Translations under genes and position numbers: made by a program | DNA from: Rhodopirellula sp. P2 | GTDB lineage: Bacteria; Planctomycetota; Planctomycetia; Pirellulales; Pirellulaceae | Direction of reading: 5' to 3' | Assembly: GCF_028768465.1 (NCBI RefSeq) | Contig: NZ_CP118225.1 | Span: forward strand, 7,049,001 to 7,113,000 | DNA: 64,000 bases | Shown here: piece by piece, positions 42,230-52,240 of the stretch | Layout: each line of letters begins with the position of its first letter | Position numbering within the stretch: position 1 is the first letter of the stretch | Notes under the pieces: model-generated | The model's database searches: none | The model's input: the letters and a program-made list of their open reading frames with translations, nothing else | Told to the model about the DNA's origin: nothing

Positions 42230-44049
42230 GTCGCCGGATTCGCCAGAATTCGGTTCCCGATCCCCGTAGGCGATGTTCCACATGGCGTCCACGCCGATGC
42301 TTTGGAACAAAGCGAGGCGTTGTCAAAACGCGCTCGCGAGAGCAACGTTCACCGGCAAGGAACCATCGCCAGGTGGAACCTGGCCTACAGCAACCACGCC
42401 GGCTCGTAGCCGGATTCGCCAGAATTCGGTTCCGATCCCCGTAGGCCATGTTCCACATGGCGCCCACGCCGATGCTTTGGAACAAAGCGAGGCGTTGTCA
42501 AAACGCGCTCGCGAGAGCGACGTTCACCGGCCAAGAACCCTCGCCAGGTGGAACCTGGCCTACGGCAGCCACGCCGGCTCGTCGCCGGATTCGCCAGAAT
42601 TCGGTTCACGATCCCGTAGGCCATGTTCCACATGGCGTCCACGCCGATGCTTTGGAACAAAGCGAGGCGTTCTCAAAACGCTTTCGCGAGAGCGACCTTC
42701 ACCGGCAAGGAACCATCGCCAGGTGGAACCTGGCCTACGGCAGCCGCCCCGACTCGTCGCCGGATTCGCCAGAATTCGGTTCCGATCCCCGTAGGCCATG
42801 TTCCACATGGCGTCCGCGCCGATGCTTTGGAACAAAGCGAGGCGTCATCGAAACGCTTTCGCGAGAGCAACCTTCACCGGCCAAGCACCCTCGCCAGGTG
42901 GAACCTGGCCTACAGCAGCCACGCCGATTCGTAGCCGGATTCGCCAGAATTCGGTTCCGATTCTCGTAGGCCATGTTCCACATGGCGTCCGCGCCGATGC
43001 TTTGGAACAAAGCGAGGCGTCATCGAAACGCTTTCGCGAGAGCAACCTTCACCGGCAAGGAACCCTCGCCAGGTGGAACCTGGCCTACAGCAGCCACGCC
43101 GACTCGTAGCCGGATTCGCCAGAATTCGGTTCACGATCCCCGTAGGCCATGTTCCACAGGGCGCCCACGCCGATGCTTTGGAACAAAGCGAGGCGTCATC
43201 GAAACGCTTTCGCGAGAGCAACCTTCACCGGCCAAGCACCCTCGCCAGGTGGAACCTGGCCTACGGCAGCCACCCCGACTCGTCGCCGGATTCGCCAGAA
43301 TTCGGTTCCGATCCCCGTAGGCCATGTTCCACATGGCGTCCGCGCCGATGCTTTGGAACAAAGCGAGGCGTTGTCAAAACGCGCTCGCGAGAGCAACCTT
43401 CACCGGCCAAGCACCCTCGCCAGGTGGAACCTGGCCTACAGCAGCCACGCCGACTCGTAGCCGGATTCGCCAGAATTCGGTTCACGATCCCCGTAGGCCA
43501 TGTTCCACATGGCGCCCACGCCGATGCTTTGGAACAAAGCGAGGCGTTGTCAAAACGCGCTCGCGAGAGCGACGTTCACCGGCCAAGAACCATCGCCAGG
43601 TGGAACCTGGCCTACGGCAGCCACGCCGGCTCGCAGCCGGATTCGCCAGAATTCGGTTCACGATCCCCGTAGGCCATGTTCCACATGGCGTCCGTGCCGA
43701 TGCTTTGGAACAAAGCGAGGCGTTGTCAAAACGCTTTCGCGAGAGCAACCTTCACCGGCCAAGCACCCTCGCCAGGTGGAACCTGGCCTACAACCGCCAC
43801 GCCGACTCGTCGCCGGATTCGCCAGAATTCGGTTCACGATCCCCGTAGGCCATGTTCCACAGGGCGCCCACGCCGATGCTTTGGAACAAAGCGAGGCGTC
43901 ATCAAAACGCTTTCGCGAGAGCAACGTTCACCGGCCAAGCACCCTCGCCAGGTGGAACCTGGCCTACAGCAGCCGCCCCGACTCGTAGCCGGATTCGCCA
44001 GAATTCGGTTCACGCGGCGGCGTCTGAACTCTGGCGAGTCCAGCTACGA
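42230..44049. repeat. Tandem array of about 175-bp palindromic repeats (about 10 units)
   Basis: CCGGATTCGCCAGAATTCGG recurs at 42234, 42410, 42585, 42760, 42935, 43110, 43286, 43461, 43637, 43813 and 43989, a 175-176 bp period. Within each unit GTAGGCCATGTTCCACATGG faces CCAGGTGGAACCTGGCCTAC as an imperfect inverted repeat; between them are GCTTTGGAACAAAGC and GCTCGCGAGAGC hairpins. Units differ by scattered substitutions (for example GTTGTCAAAACGCGCTCGCG versus CATCGAAACGCTTTCGCG). A degenerate inverted copy (44024-44049) ends the array and supplies the TAG stop of the minus-strand gene. Overlapping open frames shift by one base each unit and are not counted as genes. Confidence 0.95.
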
Positions 44050-45477
44050 AGCTTTGATCAGCGGCTCGATCACTTTGCCGCCGAACTGGCTGAGTTGCTT
44101 GAATCGGCCGGCGTGATAATACGTGAGCTTGTTGTCATCGAGCCCCAACAATCGCAACAACGTGACATGGAAGTCACGAACCGGCCGCACCTCTTCGACC
44201 GCCGTCATCCCAGTCTCATCCGTCGCGCCGATCGTGTGCCCCGCGTTGACGCCTCCGCCAGCCATCCAAATTGTCATCGCGTTGGCGTTGTGATCGCGTC
44301 CGTAGGCGGTTCCGCCTCGAACGCCGTTGTCGGGTGAACGACCAAATTCGCCGCACCACACGACCAAGGTGCTCTCGAGCAATCCACGTTGCTTCAAGTC
44401 TTGAATCAATGCCGCGATGGGTTGATCGACACCTCGCACCAAGTTCCCGTGCGCCCGTTCGATGTAGTCGTGGCTGTCCCAGGTTCCGTTGTACAACTGA
44501 ACGAAACGCACCCCCTTCTCGACCATCTTGCGAGCCAACAAACACTTGCGCCCAAAAGCATCGGTGGCATCGTTCCCGATCCCATACAGAGCGAACGTTT
44601 CCTTCGTCTCGCCGGAAAGGTCCATCGCTTCGGGAACTTCGGTCTGCATCCGAAACGCCAACTCGTAACTCTCCAGGCGTGCGGACAGTTCATCCTGCCC
44701 CGGATGCTTGGCCGCATGTCGCTGGTTCATCCGTGCAAGCAGATCCAGATTCAGTCGCTGCCGTGCTCGGCTGACCCCGGCCGGTGGTTGCAGATCCAGA
44801 ATCGGCGATCCTTTGGCTCGCAGGGGCGTGCCTTGATAGAACGCCGGCAGATAACCGTTGCTCCAATTCGCCGCTCCGCCTTGCGGGTACGACACCTCTG
44901 GCAACACGATGAACCCGGGCAGACTTTGATTTTCGGAACCGAGTCCATAAGTCACCCAAGCCCCGATGCCGGGATCACCGCCGAAGCGATTGCCGCAGTT
45001 CATTTGATACATCGCGGTGGGATGGTTGACGCTATCGACCTGGCACCCTCGGTAAAAACAAAGCTCGTCCGCGACCTTCGGCAAATGCGTCCAGTTGTCC
45101 GCCATCGGCGCACCGCTCTCGCCGTGCCGCGAAAACGAAAAGGGGCTTTGGACGAAGTAACGTTTGCCGCTCTCCATCGCGGATTTCTGTTGGCCTTGGC
45201 GAACAAACTCCTGCAAGTGCAACTGGTTGAGTTTGGGTTTGGGATCGAACGTGTCGATGTGCGACGGCCCACCTTCCATCATCAAGAAAATGCAGTTCTT
45301 CGCCTTGGCTGGGACATGCCCAGGCTTGGGCTGCATCGGCGCGGCTTCGCTGTTTTCGGCACGCCTGTCTTCCGCAGATGCTTCGTCCGCCAACATCGAC
45401 GCCAGCGCAATCCCGCCCAGCGATGTCCCCATCCGAAACAAACTTTCGCGTCGTGGGATCACAAACATTGCATCCAC
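44044..45477 (-). CDS. DUF1501 protein (operon C)
   Basis: The 477-residue protein has the DUF1501 marks NCIFLMMEGGPSHIDTFDPK, LCFYRGCQVDSVNHPTAMYQ, FVQLYNGTWDSHDYIERAHG, LVVWCGEFGRSPDNG and GRDHNANAMTIWMAGGGVNA. The N-terminus MFVIPRRESLFRMGTSLGGI has an RR followed by a hydrophobic stretch and ASMLADEASA, which fits a Tat signal. An alternative start is the internal ATG three codons in. The gene follows the PSD1 gene by 30 bp. Its TAG stop is built from the edge of the neighbouring repeat array, so the natural C-terminus may have been changed by one or a few residues. Confidence 0.86.
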   Translation of the reverse strand: MDAMFVIPRRESLFRMGTSLGGIALASMLADEASAEDRRAENSEAAPMQPKPGHVPAKAKNCIFLMMEGGPSHIDTFDPKPKLNQLHLQEFVRQGQQKSAMESGKRYFVQSPFSFSRHGESGAPMADNWTHLPKVADELCFYRGCQVDSVNHPTAMYQMNCGNRFGGDPGIGAWVTYGLGSENQSLPGFIVLPEVSYPQGGAANWSNGYLPAFYQGTPLRAKGSPILDLQPPAGVSRARQRLNLDLLARMNQRHAAKHPGQDELSARLESYELAFRMQTEVPEAMDLSGETKETFALYGIGNDATDAFGRKCLLARKMVEKGVRFVQLYNGTWDSHDYIERAHGNLVRGVDQPIAALIQDLKQRGLLESTLVVWCGEFGRSPDNGVRGGTAYGRDHNANAMTIWMAGGGVNAGHTIGATDETGMTAVEEVRPVRDFHVTLLRLLGLDDNKLTYYHAGRFKQLSQFGGKVIEPLIKAS

Positions 45478-45507
45478 CTTGATAGGAACAAACGGCGCCG
45501 GATGAAT

Positions 45508-48339
45508 TCAATCCACATAAACAAACTCGTTGCAATTCAGCAGCACCAAACAAACATCCGCCAACGCCCAGGTCTGCCGATCCACATCGGCCGGTTGCAA
45601 ATCAGGTTGAAAGTCCACGTTGGCGTGCAAGCGTTCGACAAACTCGAACTTCTCGCCCGTGTTCTCTTCCACCGCTTTGCGCACCACTTCCAAAGGCGGG
45701 CGGTCACGTTCAGGTGGCGACGCCGGAAGGATTTCATTCACGCGTGACCAATGCGACAACATTTCCCCCACCTCTTCGCTCGAAGGCGATCGTGACAACA
45801 CCAGTTCAAAACACCGGGCGATCGCTTCCTCGTCCGAGTGCGTTTCCCGGCGGACTCGATCGGCCAAGGCCAAAGCACGAGCGTGCGTGCTTTGCCCATT
45901 GAAGAGGCTGAAGACCTGAGGCGTGACCGTGGATGCGGATCGTCGCTCACATGAGAAATCGGGCGATGGCACGTTGAAGACTTCCAAAAACGGATCAATC
46001 AAACCGCGAAGTTTCAACACGTAGATGGATCGCCGATGACGCTCTTTCGGTTTTGGATTGGGGACCCAAGCGGCCGCGAATGTTCCCATGACCTGTCGAG
46101 GCTGCAACGCAACCTCCTGATTGATCTCGGGCCGACATGGGATCCCACCCAGCACCGGGTTGAGTTCTCCGGTCACCGCCAACATCGAATCCCGCAGTTC
46201 TTCAGCACTCAACCGACGAGGTTGGAATCCCAGAGACGGCTGAGCAGATGCACTGGAAGTAGAACGACAATAAACATCCGAATTCATGATCCGGCGATGC
46301 ATCGCTTTGATCGACCAGTTCTCTTCCACCAACGTGGCCGCCAACCAATCCAGTAACTCCGGGTGCGTCGGCGGTTTTCCGGTTGCACCAAAGTTGTTGG
46401 CGTTGCCCGCGATGGCGTCTCCGAAATGCCATTGCCATAAACGATTGACGATCACGCGAGACGTCAGCGGGTTTTCCGGTGCCGCCACCCAATTCGCGAA
46501 TGCGGCCCGGCGTCCTTCGATGGCGACCGGAATGTCCGCCGCGACCTGATTCTCAATCACGCTGAGCACGCCAGGGGAGACCGCTTCGCCGGCGGAAAAG
46601 GGATCGCCACCGGTCAAGATCACGCTGGATTCCAGCTCCCCCTTCTTCAACCGATCCTGCGGCATTCGGATCGGACTCACGACCGACGTTCGCGAAACGG
46701 TTCGTCCGCTGTAGACCGCCAAGGCATACGGTTGGTAACGATCTTGTTCCCAGCGTAAACGTTGCAATCCCTTTCGCGCGACGCGTTCCTTCCCAAATTG
46801 CTCCGGCGTGAACCCGACCAACTTTGGCGGGTAGTCGCTCTCCGGTACTCCCGCCGCTCGCATCGCATTGCGAGCGGAGGTGAACAGCGACTTTGTTTTC
46901 CCGTCGGATCGCAACCGTTTCAGTTCCGCATTCCACGCAGCCGGGTCCTTGCCGTTTTCCGCAAACCAAATCTGTGAGTTATCCAGGAGGACTTGTTCGA
47001 TCTCTTCGAGCGTCCGTTCGTGGATTTGCTTCGAACGATCGAGATAACGTTTCTCATCAAAACCAGCCCGGTTCTCATCGTCTAAGAATGCCGCCTTCCG
47101 CTCGGCGAGCTGTGTCGTCGCGAAAACAGCTTGGACGGAGTAATAATCTCGCGTGGGAATCGGATCGAACTTGTGATCATGACAGCGGGCGCACTGCAAC
47201 GAATGCCCCAAGAACGTTTCACCGACACTGTTGGTCACATCGTCGAGGAACCGTTGACGAGCCACCTTGGCGACCTCCATCGAGGTCAACTCCCAAGGCC
47301 CCATCCGCAAAAAACCAGTCGCGATCAAACACTCCGGATCGCTGGGATCGATCTCATCGCCCGCGATCTGTTCTCGGATGAATTGGTCGTACGGTTTGTC
47401 TTCGTTGAAGGAGCGAATGACGTAATCGCGATACCGCCACGCGTTCCCTCGTTCAAAATCATTCGCGAATCCGGAGGAGTCGGCGTAGCGAACCACATCC
47501 AACCAATGCTGAGCCATCCGCTCGCCGTAATGAGGCGACTGCAACAACCGCTCGACCAACATTTTAAATGCTGCACGATCATCGGCGGGGTCTTGGAGAA
47601 AGCGTTTCACATCTGAGGGAGTTGGCGGCAATCCGGTCAGGTCGTAAGTGGCTCGGCGAATCAATGTTCGGCGATCGGCCCGCGGTGCCACATCGTTCGC
47701 ATCAGTCCAGTCGGCTTCGATCAAGACATCGATCGGATTCCGCTGCTTCTTCAACGCAGGCTTCTGCACCGGTTGATAGGCCCACAATCCGGCTGGGTCA
47801 TACTTCCGGTTCGTCCAATGTTCATCGAGCCCACCGGAGGTTGCGACGGTGATGCCATCTTCGGCGGACCACACGTCTTCATAGGAAGCTTGGATCTCGG
47901 CCACGCGATCCTTGTCTGGCCAAACCGCACCGGAGGCAATCCAATCTCGCAGCCATTCCAGTTGCTGCTTGGAAAGTTGCTCGGATTCCTTCGGTGGCAT
48001 CTCCGACCAATTATCGCTGGTTCTCGTCGATGCCAAATACAGTGGGCTGTGTTCCGGCGCACCAGGAACAACCGCAGCTTCCCCGCTGTCGCCGCCATCT
48101 TCCAAGCCAGCGAACGATCGCAGATCCAACGAACCTTCGATCAAATCAGGATCCTGCCCGTGACATCCCAAACACTTTTCGCGAAGCAGCGGTGCCACCC
48201 GGCGAACGAACAACGCTTCCGAATCCGACACACTGGACGATTCCGCGATGTCATCGGCAAACAGTTGGCCATTCATCAAGATCGCCAGCAACCATAGCGT
48301 CAGCGGTTTCCTGATGGTCGTCAGAATGCGAACTCGCAT
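45508..48339 (-). CDS. PSD1-type protein: cytochrome c-like domain, DUF1549, DUF1553 (operon C)
   Basis: A signal peptide (PLTLWLLAILMNGQLFAD) precedes CLGCH (residues 56-60) in REKCLGCHGQDPDLIEGSLD. DUF1549 includes LDVVRYADSSGFANDFERGN, IREQIAGDEIDPSDPECL and CARCHDHKFDPIPTRDYYS. DUF1553 includes SRVIVNRLWQWHFGDAIAG and RRSASTVTPQVFSLFNGQST. It lacks the long middle insertion of the operon A protein. ATG 48339 was chosen; GTG 48354, five codons upstream in frame, is possible. It heads the operon with the DUF1501 gene and is divergent from a sulfatase gene, unlike operons A and B. Confidence 0.86.
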   Translation of the reverse strand: MRVRILTTIRKPLTLWLLAILMNGQLFADDIAESSSVSDSEALFVRRVAPLLREKCLGCHGQDPDLIEGSLDLRSFAGLEDGGDSGEAAVVPGAPEHSPLYLASTRTSDNWSEMPPKESEQLSKQQLEWLRDWIASGAVWPDKDRVAEIQASYEDVWSAEDGITVATSGGLDEHWTNRKYDPAGLWAYQPVQKPALKKQRNPIDVLIEADWTDANDVAPRADRRTLIRRATYDLTGLPPTPSDVKRFLQDPADDRAAFKMLVERLLQSPHYGERMAQHWLDVVRYADSSGFANDFERGNAWRYRDYVIRSFNEDKPYDQFIREQIAGDEIDPSDPECLIATGFLRMGPWELTSMEVAKVARQRFLDDVTNSVGETFLGHSLQCARCHDHKFDPIPTRDYYSVQAVFATTQLAERKAAFLDDENRAGFDEKRYLDRSKQIHERTLEEIEQVLLDNSQIWFAENGKDPAAWNAELKRLRSDGKTKSLFTSARNAMRAAGVPESDYPPKLVGFTPEQFGKERVARKGLQRLRWEQDRYQPYALAVYSGRTVSRTSVVSPIRMPQDRLKKGELESSVILTGGDPFSAGEAVSPGVLSVIENQVAADIPVAIEGRRAAFANWVAAPENPLTSRVIVNRLWQWHFGDAIAGNANNFGATGKPPTHPELLDWLAATLVEENWSIKAMHRRIMNSDVYCRSTSSASAQPSLGFQPRRLSAEELRDSMLAVTGELNPVLGGIPCRPEINQEVALQPRQVMGTFAAAWVPNPKPKERHRRSIYVLKLRGLIDPFLEVFNVPSPDFSCERRSASTVTPQVFSLFNGQSTHARALALADRVRRETHSDEEAIARCFELVLSRSPSSEEVGEMLSHWSRVNEILPASPPERDRPPLEVVRKAVEENTGEKFEFVERLHANVDFQPDLQPADVDRQTWALADVCLVLLNCNEFVYVD

Positions 48340-48676
48340 GCGATGGTGGGTCACGGGTAAAGGAATCCTTCGCGTCCGGCCAGACGCATCGGGCTTGCTA
48401 CTTTAAAAGTCAACCGAACCCAACCAGGGTAACTCATACTGACATGTGGTGCTCGATGGAGACTCATTCAGTCAATGAAAAGGTCGCCGAAAAACTGGCA
48501 CTGACCGACGCTTCGTAAGTTCTTTCCCACACACACGATCGGTCAATCGAACAAACTGCTTTCGTGTCTCCAGCGTCACATCGGCATCACGTTTGAACGA
48601 CAAGTCCGCCTCGGGGAATACGATGGTTGACCTCGATTGCAATTGTCCCCACACCATTCCGATCATCGACCACTCC
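48340..48676. other. 337-bp divergent promoter region
   Basis: This lies between PSD1 operon C (minus) and the first sulfatase (plus) and should contain both promoters. The sulfatase frame is open back to 48593, but I attribute the first 28 codons to chance because a signal peptide begins at ATG 48677. No repeats or RNA genes are seen. Confidence 0.5.
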
Positions 48677-50443
48677 ATGCACCATCGAATTTGGATCCTC
48701 CTCGCCGCCTGCCTGACGACTTGTTCTCCCGCCTGGGCTCAAACCCCCAGCGAGTCCCGCCCCAACGTGATTTTGGTGGTGACCGACGACCAGGGTTACG
48801 GCGACATGTCTTGCCACGGCAACCCTTGGCTCGACACGCCCAACTTGGACCGCCTCGCATCGCAAAGCGTGCGGCTGGAAAACTTTCACGTCGATCCGGT
48901 TTGCACGCCCACCCGAGCCGCATTGATGACGGGCCGTTACTGCACACGTGTGGGTGCTTGGGCGGTCACCGAAGGTCGCCAGTTGCTCGATCCCGACGAA
49001 ACAACCATGGCCGAAATTTTTCGCGAATCGGGCTATCGCACTGGCATGTTTGGCAAGTGGCACCTGGGTGACCCGCCGCCGTTTGCACCTCGTGAGCGAG
49101 GGTTTGAAACCGTGGTCCGGCACATGGCGGGCGGGGCAGACGAGATCGGAAATCCGACCGGCAATGACTACTTCGATGACACCTACTTCCGAAACGGAAC
49201 ACCTGAATCGTTCGACGGATACTGCACGGATATCTGGTTCGATGAAGCGATTGATTTCATCCAGAAGGAATCGGAACAACCATTCTTCGTTTACATCCCC
49301 ACCAACGCGATGCACAGCCCGTACTTGGTTGCCGATCGTTATTCCGATCCGTTCAAGCAGCAAGGTATCGAACCCCAACGAGCTGCCTTCTATGGAATGA
49401 TTCAAAACTTTGACGAGAACCTTGGCCGACTCCTGAAGAAGCTTGACCAAGACAACCTGCGTGACAACACGTTGCTGATATTCATGAGCGACAATGGCAC
49501 GGCGCAAGGAGCCAGCGAACAAAATCGCAAGGTCGGATTCAACGCGGGCATGCGAGGAAAGAAAGGCTCAGTCTACGAAGGCGGTCACCGTGTTCCGTGT
49601 TTCGCAAGCTGGCCGGCGAAGTGGGATGGCAATCGTCCAGTCGACCAATTGACTTGTCATCGTGATTGGTTGCCAACCTTGATCGATCTTTGTGATTTGA
49701 AGCGACCGACCGACATCCAGTTCGACGGGCGTTCGATGGCGGGACTGCTCAATCATTCCTCGCAGCAGTGGCCTGAACGGACCCTGATCATTGAACGCCA
49801 ACCGGACAACGTCGTCTCGGCAACGAAGACGCAGGGCAGGGCACAACCGCCGTTTGTCGTGCTGACAGACCGCTGGCGATTGGTTCGCGACGAACTGTAC
49901 GACAACCAAAACGATCCGGGGCAGTTCAAGAACATCGCCGCCGAGTATCCCGAGGTCGTGCGTGAATTGCGTGCTGAATACGACTCCTACTTTGAGGACG
50001 TTCACGGGAGCCGCAAGGACGTGATTCGATTCGTCGTCGGCAAGGACACCACGCCCATTCTGATCACCGTCCGAGATTGGCACCCGACCGAAGGCCGAGT
50101 GATTTGGAAACCGTCTCAGTTGCCGGACAGCAATCTGCTGATCAACGGCTTCTGGGAAATCGAAGTGGCGGAAGCGGGACGATACGCGATCAAACTGCAA
50201 CGTTTCCCCGACGACGCATTGGCTCCGATCCAAGCCGACCAGGCTCGCCTTCGTGTGGGCTCGATCGAGCAAGCTCAAACACTGAAGCCGGAAGATTCAT
50301 CCGTCACGTTCGAGATCGATCTTCCCGCTGGTCCGCATCGATTGCAGACCTGGTTGCGTGACGCGGCCAGCCAGAAAATTCGCGGGGCCTACTTTGTGGA
50401 ATTCACACGAATCGGGCCGAGCGATGTGCCTCCGCGTCGATGA
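48677..50443 (+). CDS. Arylsulfatase-type sulfatase with C-terminal extension
   Basis: The 588-residue enzyme is an exported formylglycine sulfatase. The signal peptide (HHRIWILLAACLTTCSPAWA) is followed by NVILVVTDDQGYGDM, with the metal-binding Asp pair. The CxPxR motif CTPTRAALMTGRY has its Cys codon at 48902-48904, to be oxidised to formylglycine. FMSDNGTAQG and a GMRGKKGSVYEGGHRVP segment supply further active-site residues. The last 130 residues (ITVRDWHPTEGRVIWK onward) form an extra beta-rich domain. The substrate, probably a sulfated polysaccharide, cannot be named. No sulfatase-maturing enzyme is encoded nearby. Confidence 0.87.
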   Translation: MHHRIWILLAACLTTCSPAWAQTPSESRPNVILVVTDDQGYGDMSCHGNPWLDTPNLDRLASQSVRLENFHVDPVCTPTRAALMTGRYCTRVGAWAVTEGRQLLDPDETTMAEIFRESGYRTGMFGKWHLGDPPPFAPRERGFETVVRHMAGGADEIGNPTGNDYFDDTYFRNGTPESFDGYCTDIWFDEAIDFIQKESEQPFFVYIPTNAMHSPYLVADRYSDPFKQQGIEPQRAAFYGMIQNFDENLGRLLKKLDQDNLRDNTLLIFMSDNGTAQGASEQNRKVGFNAGMRGKKGSVYEGGHRVPCFASWPAKWDGNRPVDQLTCHRDWLPTLIDLCDLKRPTDIQFDGRSMAGLLNHSSQQWPERTLIIERQPDNVVSATKTQGRAQPPFVVLTDRWRLVRDELYDNQNDPGQFKNIAAEYPEVVRELRAEYDSYFEDVHGSRKDVIRFVVGKDTTPILITVRDWHPTEGRVIWKPSQLPDSNLLINGFWEIEVAEAGRYAIKLQRFPDDALAPIQADQARLRVGSIEQAQTLKPEDSSVTFEIDLPAGPHRLQTWLRDAASQKIRGAYFVEFTRIGPSDVPPRR

Positions 50444-50471
50444 ACGCGAGGTGGGACGGGATCGTGTGTTC

Positions 50472-50538
50472 GATTTCGCCGGGCTTGGAAGCCCAGCGTA
50501 CTGTTCTTGATTTCGCCGGGCTTGGAAGCCCAGCGTAC
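50472..50538. repeat. Two direct copies of a GGGCTTGGAAGCCC hairpin repeat
   Basis: Two copies of GATTTCGCCGGGCTTGGAAG followed by CCCAGCGTAC (50472-50501 and 50509-50538) lie 7 bp apart between the two sulfatase genes. Each can form the hairpin GGGCTT-GG-AAGCCC. A third copy is at 52157. ACTTCCTAGTCCGTTGAA just after may be a decayed partner of the sequence at 52198. Confidence 0.85.
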
Positions 50539-50622
50539 AATGGACTTCCTAGTCCGTTGAACCGACCAGCGCAAATCACTCCTCCGCTGTGCCGCTCCCC
50601 TCCCCACTTCCTCGCGTGACTC

Positions 50623-52143
50623 ATGCATTTGGCATCCTCCCTCGCATCACCTTCCATCCACAACCCAAGCCGCCGCCTGTGGATGCTCGCCACACTCATC
50701 GCGTGCATCGCCAATCACGCAGCGCCGGCAAACGCGGAAACGCAATCCAAGCCTTCCAAACCCAACGTGCTCTTCATCGCCGTCGACGACCTGGCATCGA
50801 CGCTGGGGTGCTACGGCGATGTGGTTGCCAAGACACCCCACATCGATCGCTTGGCAGCGTCGGGAGTCTGTTTCCGCCGAGCGTACAACCAACTGCCACT
50901 GTGCAATCCGACTCGCGCGTCCGTGATGACGGGTCTGCGTCCCGATCAAATCAAAGTCTACGACCTCGATCGACATTTTCGTGACGAAGTTCCAAACGTC
51001 GTCACGTTGTCGCAAGCGTTTCAACAGGCCGGTTACTTTGCCGCTCGAGTTGGCAAGATCTATCACTACAACGTGCCAGCGTCGATCGGAACCGACGGCT
51101 TTGACGATCCGCCCTCGTGGAACCAAACGGTCAATCCCAAGGGACGTGACAAAGACGACGAGCAGCTCGTTTTCAATGCCGAACCGCATCGCAAGATCAG
51201 TGGTGCACTCAGTTGGTTGGCTGCCGACGGGGAGGACGAAGAACAGACCGATGGCATGATCGCGACGGAAGCCATCCGCATCATGCGAGAAAAGAAAGGT
51301 GAACCATTCTTTTTGGGTGTCGGTTTCTTTCGACCGCACACGCCCTATGTCGCACCGAAGAAATACTTTGACATGTACCCGCTGGAGTCACTGCGGTTGC
51401 CCTTCGCTCCCGCCGGTGATCGCGACGACATTCCCACGGCAGCGTTCGCTCACAATTGCCCGGTTCCTAACTATGGACTCGACGAAACAACGCTGTTGAA
51501 AGCGACGCAGGCTTACTACGCGTGCGTGTCATTCGTCGACGCTCAGGTCGGACGCTTGCTCGATGCGCTGGAGGAACAGGGACTGGCCGACAACACGATC
51601 GTGGTGTTCTGGAGCGATCACGGTTACCACCTCGGCGAACACAACGGAGTCTGGCAGAAACGAACGCTGTTCGAAGAAGGAGCCCAAGCGCCGCTGATCA
51701 TTCGCGATCCATCGCAGTTGGGACATGGTTCCTGCAATCGCATCGTCGAGTTCGTGGACATCTATCCAACGCTCACGGATGTGGCTGGGATTGAATCACC
51801 GAGCGGATTGGCAGGTCGCAGCTTGAAACCTTTGCTGAACGATCCGGTTGCCAAGTGGGACGGCACGGCGATCACGCAAGTCTTGCGTCCCGCGGACGAT
51901 CGATTGCCCGAGCAAGTGATGGGATGCAGCATTCGCACGCATCGCTATCGGTACACCGAATGGGCCGAAGGTCGGCACGGGGTCGAGTTGTACGACCACC
52001 AAAGCGACCCGAATGAATTCCACAACCTGGCCGTGGATCCGGATGAGCGGGCGGTTGCCGTCATCCGGCGATTGCGTCCGTTACTGCGAGCGAAAGCGTC
52101 GGGGGAGATCCCGACGGTGCCGGTCAATCCGGCTCGGTTGTAG
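50623..52143 (+). CDS. Iduronate-2-sulfatase-like sulfatase
   Basis: The 506-residue enzyme has a signal peptide (residues 16-38, ending APANA), the metal-binding [19 protein letters not shown] and the formylglycine motif [15 protein letters not shown], Cys codon at 50902-50904. [18 protein letters not shown] and [20 protein letters not shown] are the pattern of the iduronate-2-sulfatase branch. [20 protein letters not shown] fits this too. It probably removes sulfate from a marine polysaccharide outside the cytoplasm. It follows the first sulfatase by 179 bp, with hairpin repeats between, so one transcript is possible but not certain. Confidence 0.88.
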   Translation: MHLASSLASPSIHNPSRRLWMLATLIACIANHAAPANAETQSKPSKPNVLFIAVDDLASTLGCYGDVVAKTPHIDRLAASGVCFRRAYNQLPLCNPTRASVMTGLRPDQIKVYDLDRHFRDEVPNVVTLSQAFQQAGYFAARVGKIYHYNVPASIGTDGFDDPPSWNQTVNPKGRDKDDEQLVFNAEPHRKISGALSWLAADGEDEEQTDGMIATEAIRIMREKKGEPFFLGVGFFRPHTPYVAPKKYFDMYPLESLRLPFAPAGDRDDIPTAAFAHNCPVPNYGLDETTLLKATQAYYACVSFVDAQVGRLLDALEEQGLADNTIVVFWSDHGYHLGEHNGVWQKRTLFEEGAQAPLIIRDPSQLGHGSCNRIVEFVDIYPTLTDVAGIESPSGLAGRSLKPLLNDPVAKWDGTAITQVLRPADDRLPEQVMGCSIRTHRYRYTEWAEGRHGVELYDHQSDPNEFHNLAVDPDERAVAVIRRLRPLLRAKASGEIPTVPVNPARL

Positions 52144-52156
52144 AGGCGTCGAGTTC

Positions 52157-52222
52157 GATTTCGCCGGGCTTGGAAGCCCAGCGTACATTCCCCGTACTCA
52201 ACGGGCTTCCAAGCCCGTTGAA
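52157..52222. repeat. GGGCTTGGAAGCCC repeat and a facing hairpin
   Basis: The first part (52157-52186) is a third exact copy of the repeat at 50472. The second (52198-52222), TCAACGGGCTTCCAAGCCCGTTGAA, is a near-perfect hairpin with an AACGGGCTT stem. It fills the 97-bp gap between the convergent second sulfatase and ilvD genes and may terminate both transcripts. Confidence 0.85.
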
Positions 52223-52240
52223 GTGGTGTCCTCTACCGAC

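Noticed and set aside
42230-44049. Overlapping plus- and minus-strand open frames of 60-200 codons in the 42-44 kb array
   Set aside because: They all consist of the repeat read in different frames. The 175-bp unit is not a multiple of three, so no frame is kept between units, and none has a ribosome-binding site.
42230-44049. CRISPR array
   Set aside because: Repeats are about 175 bp and contiguous, with no unique spacers and no cas genes nearby.
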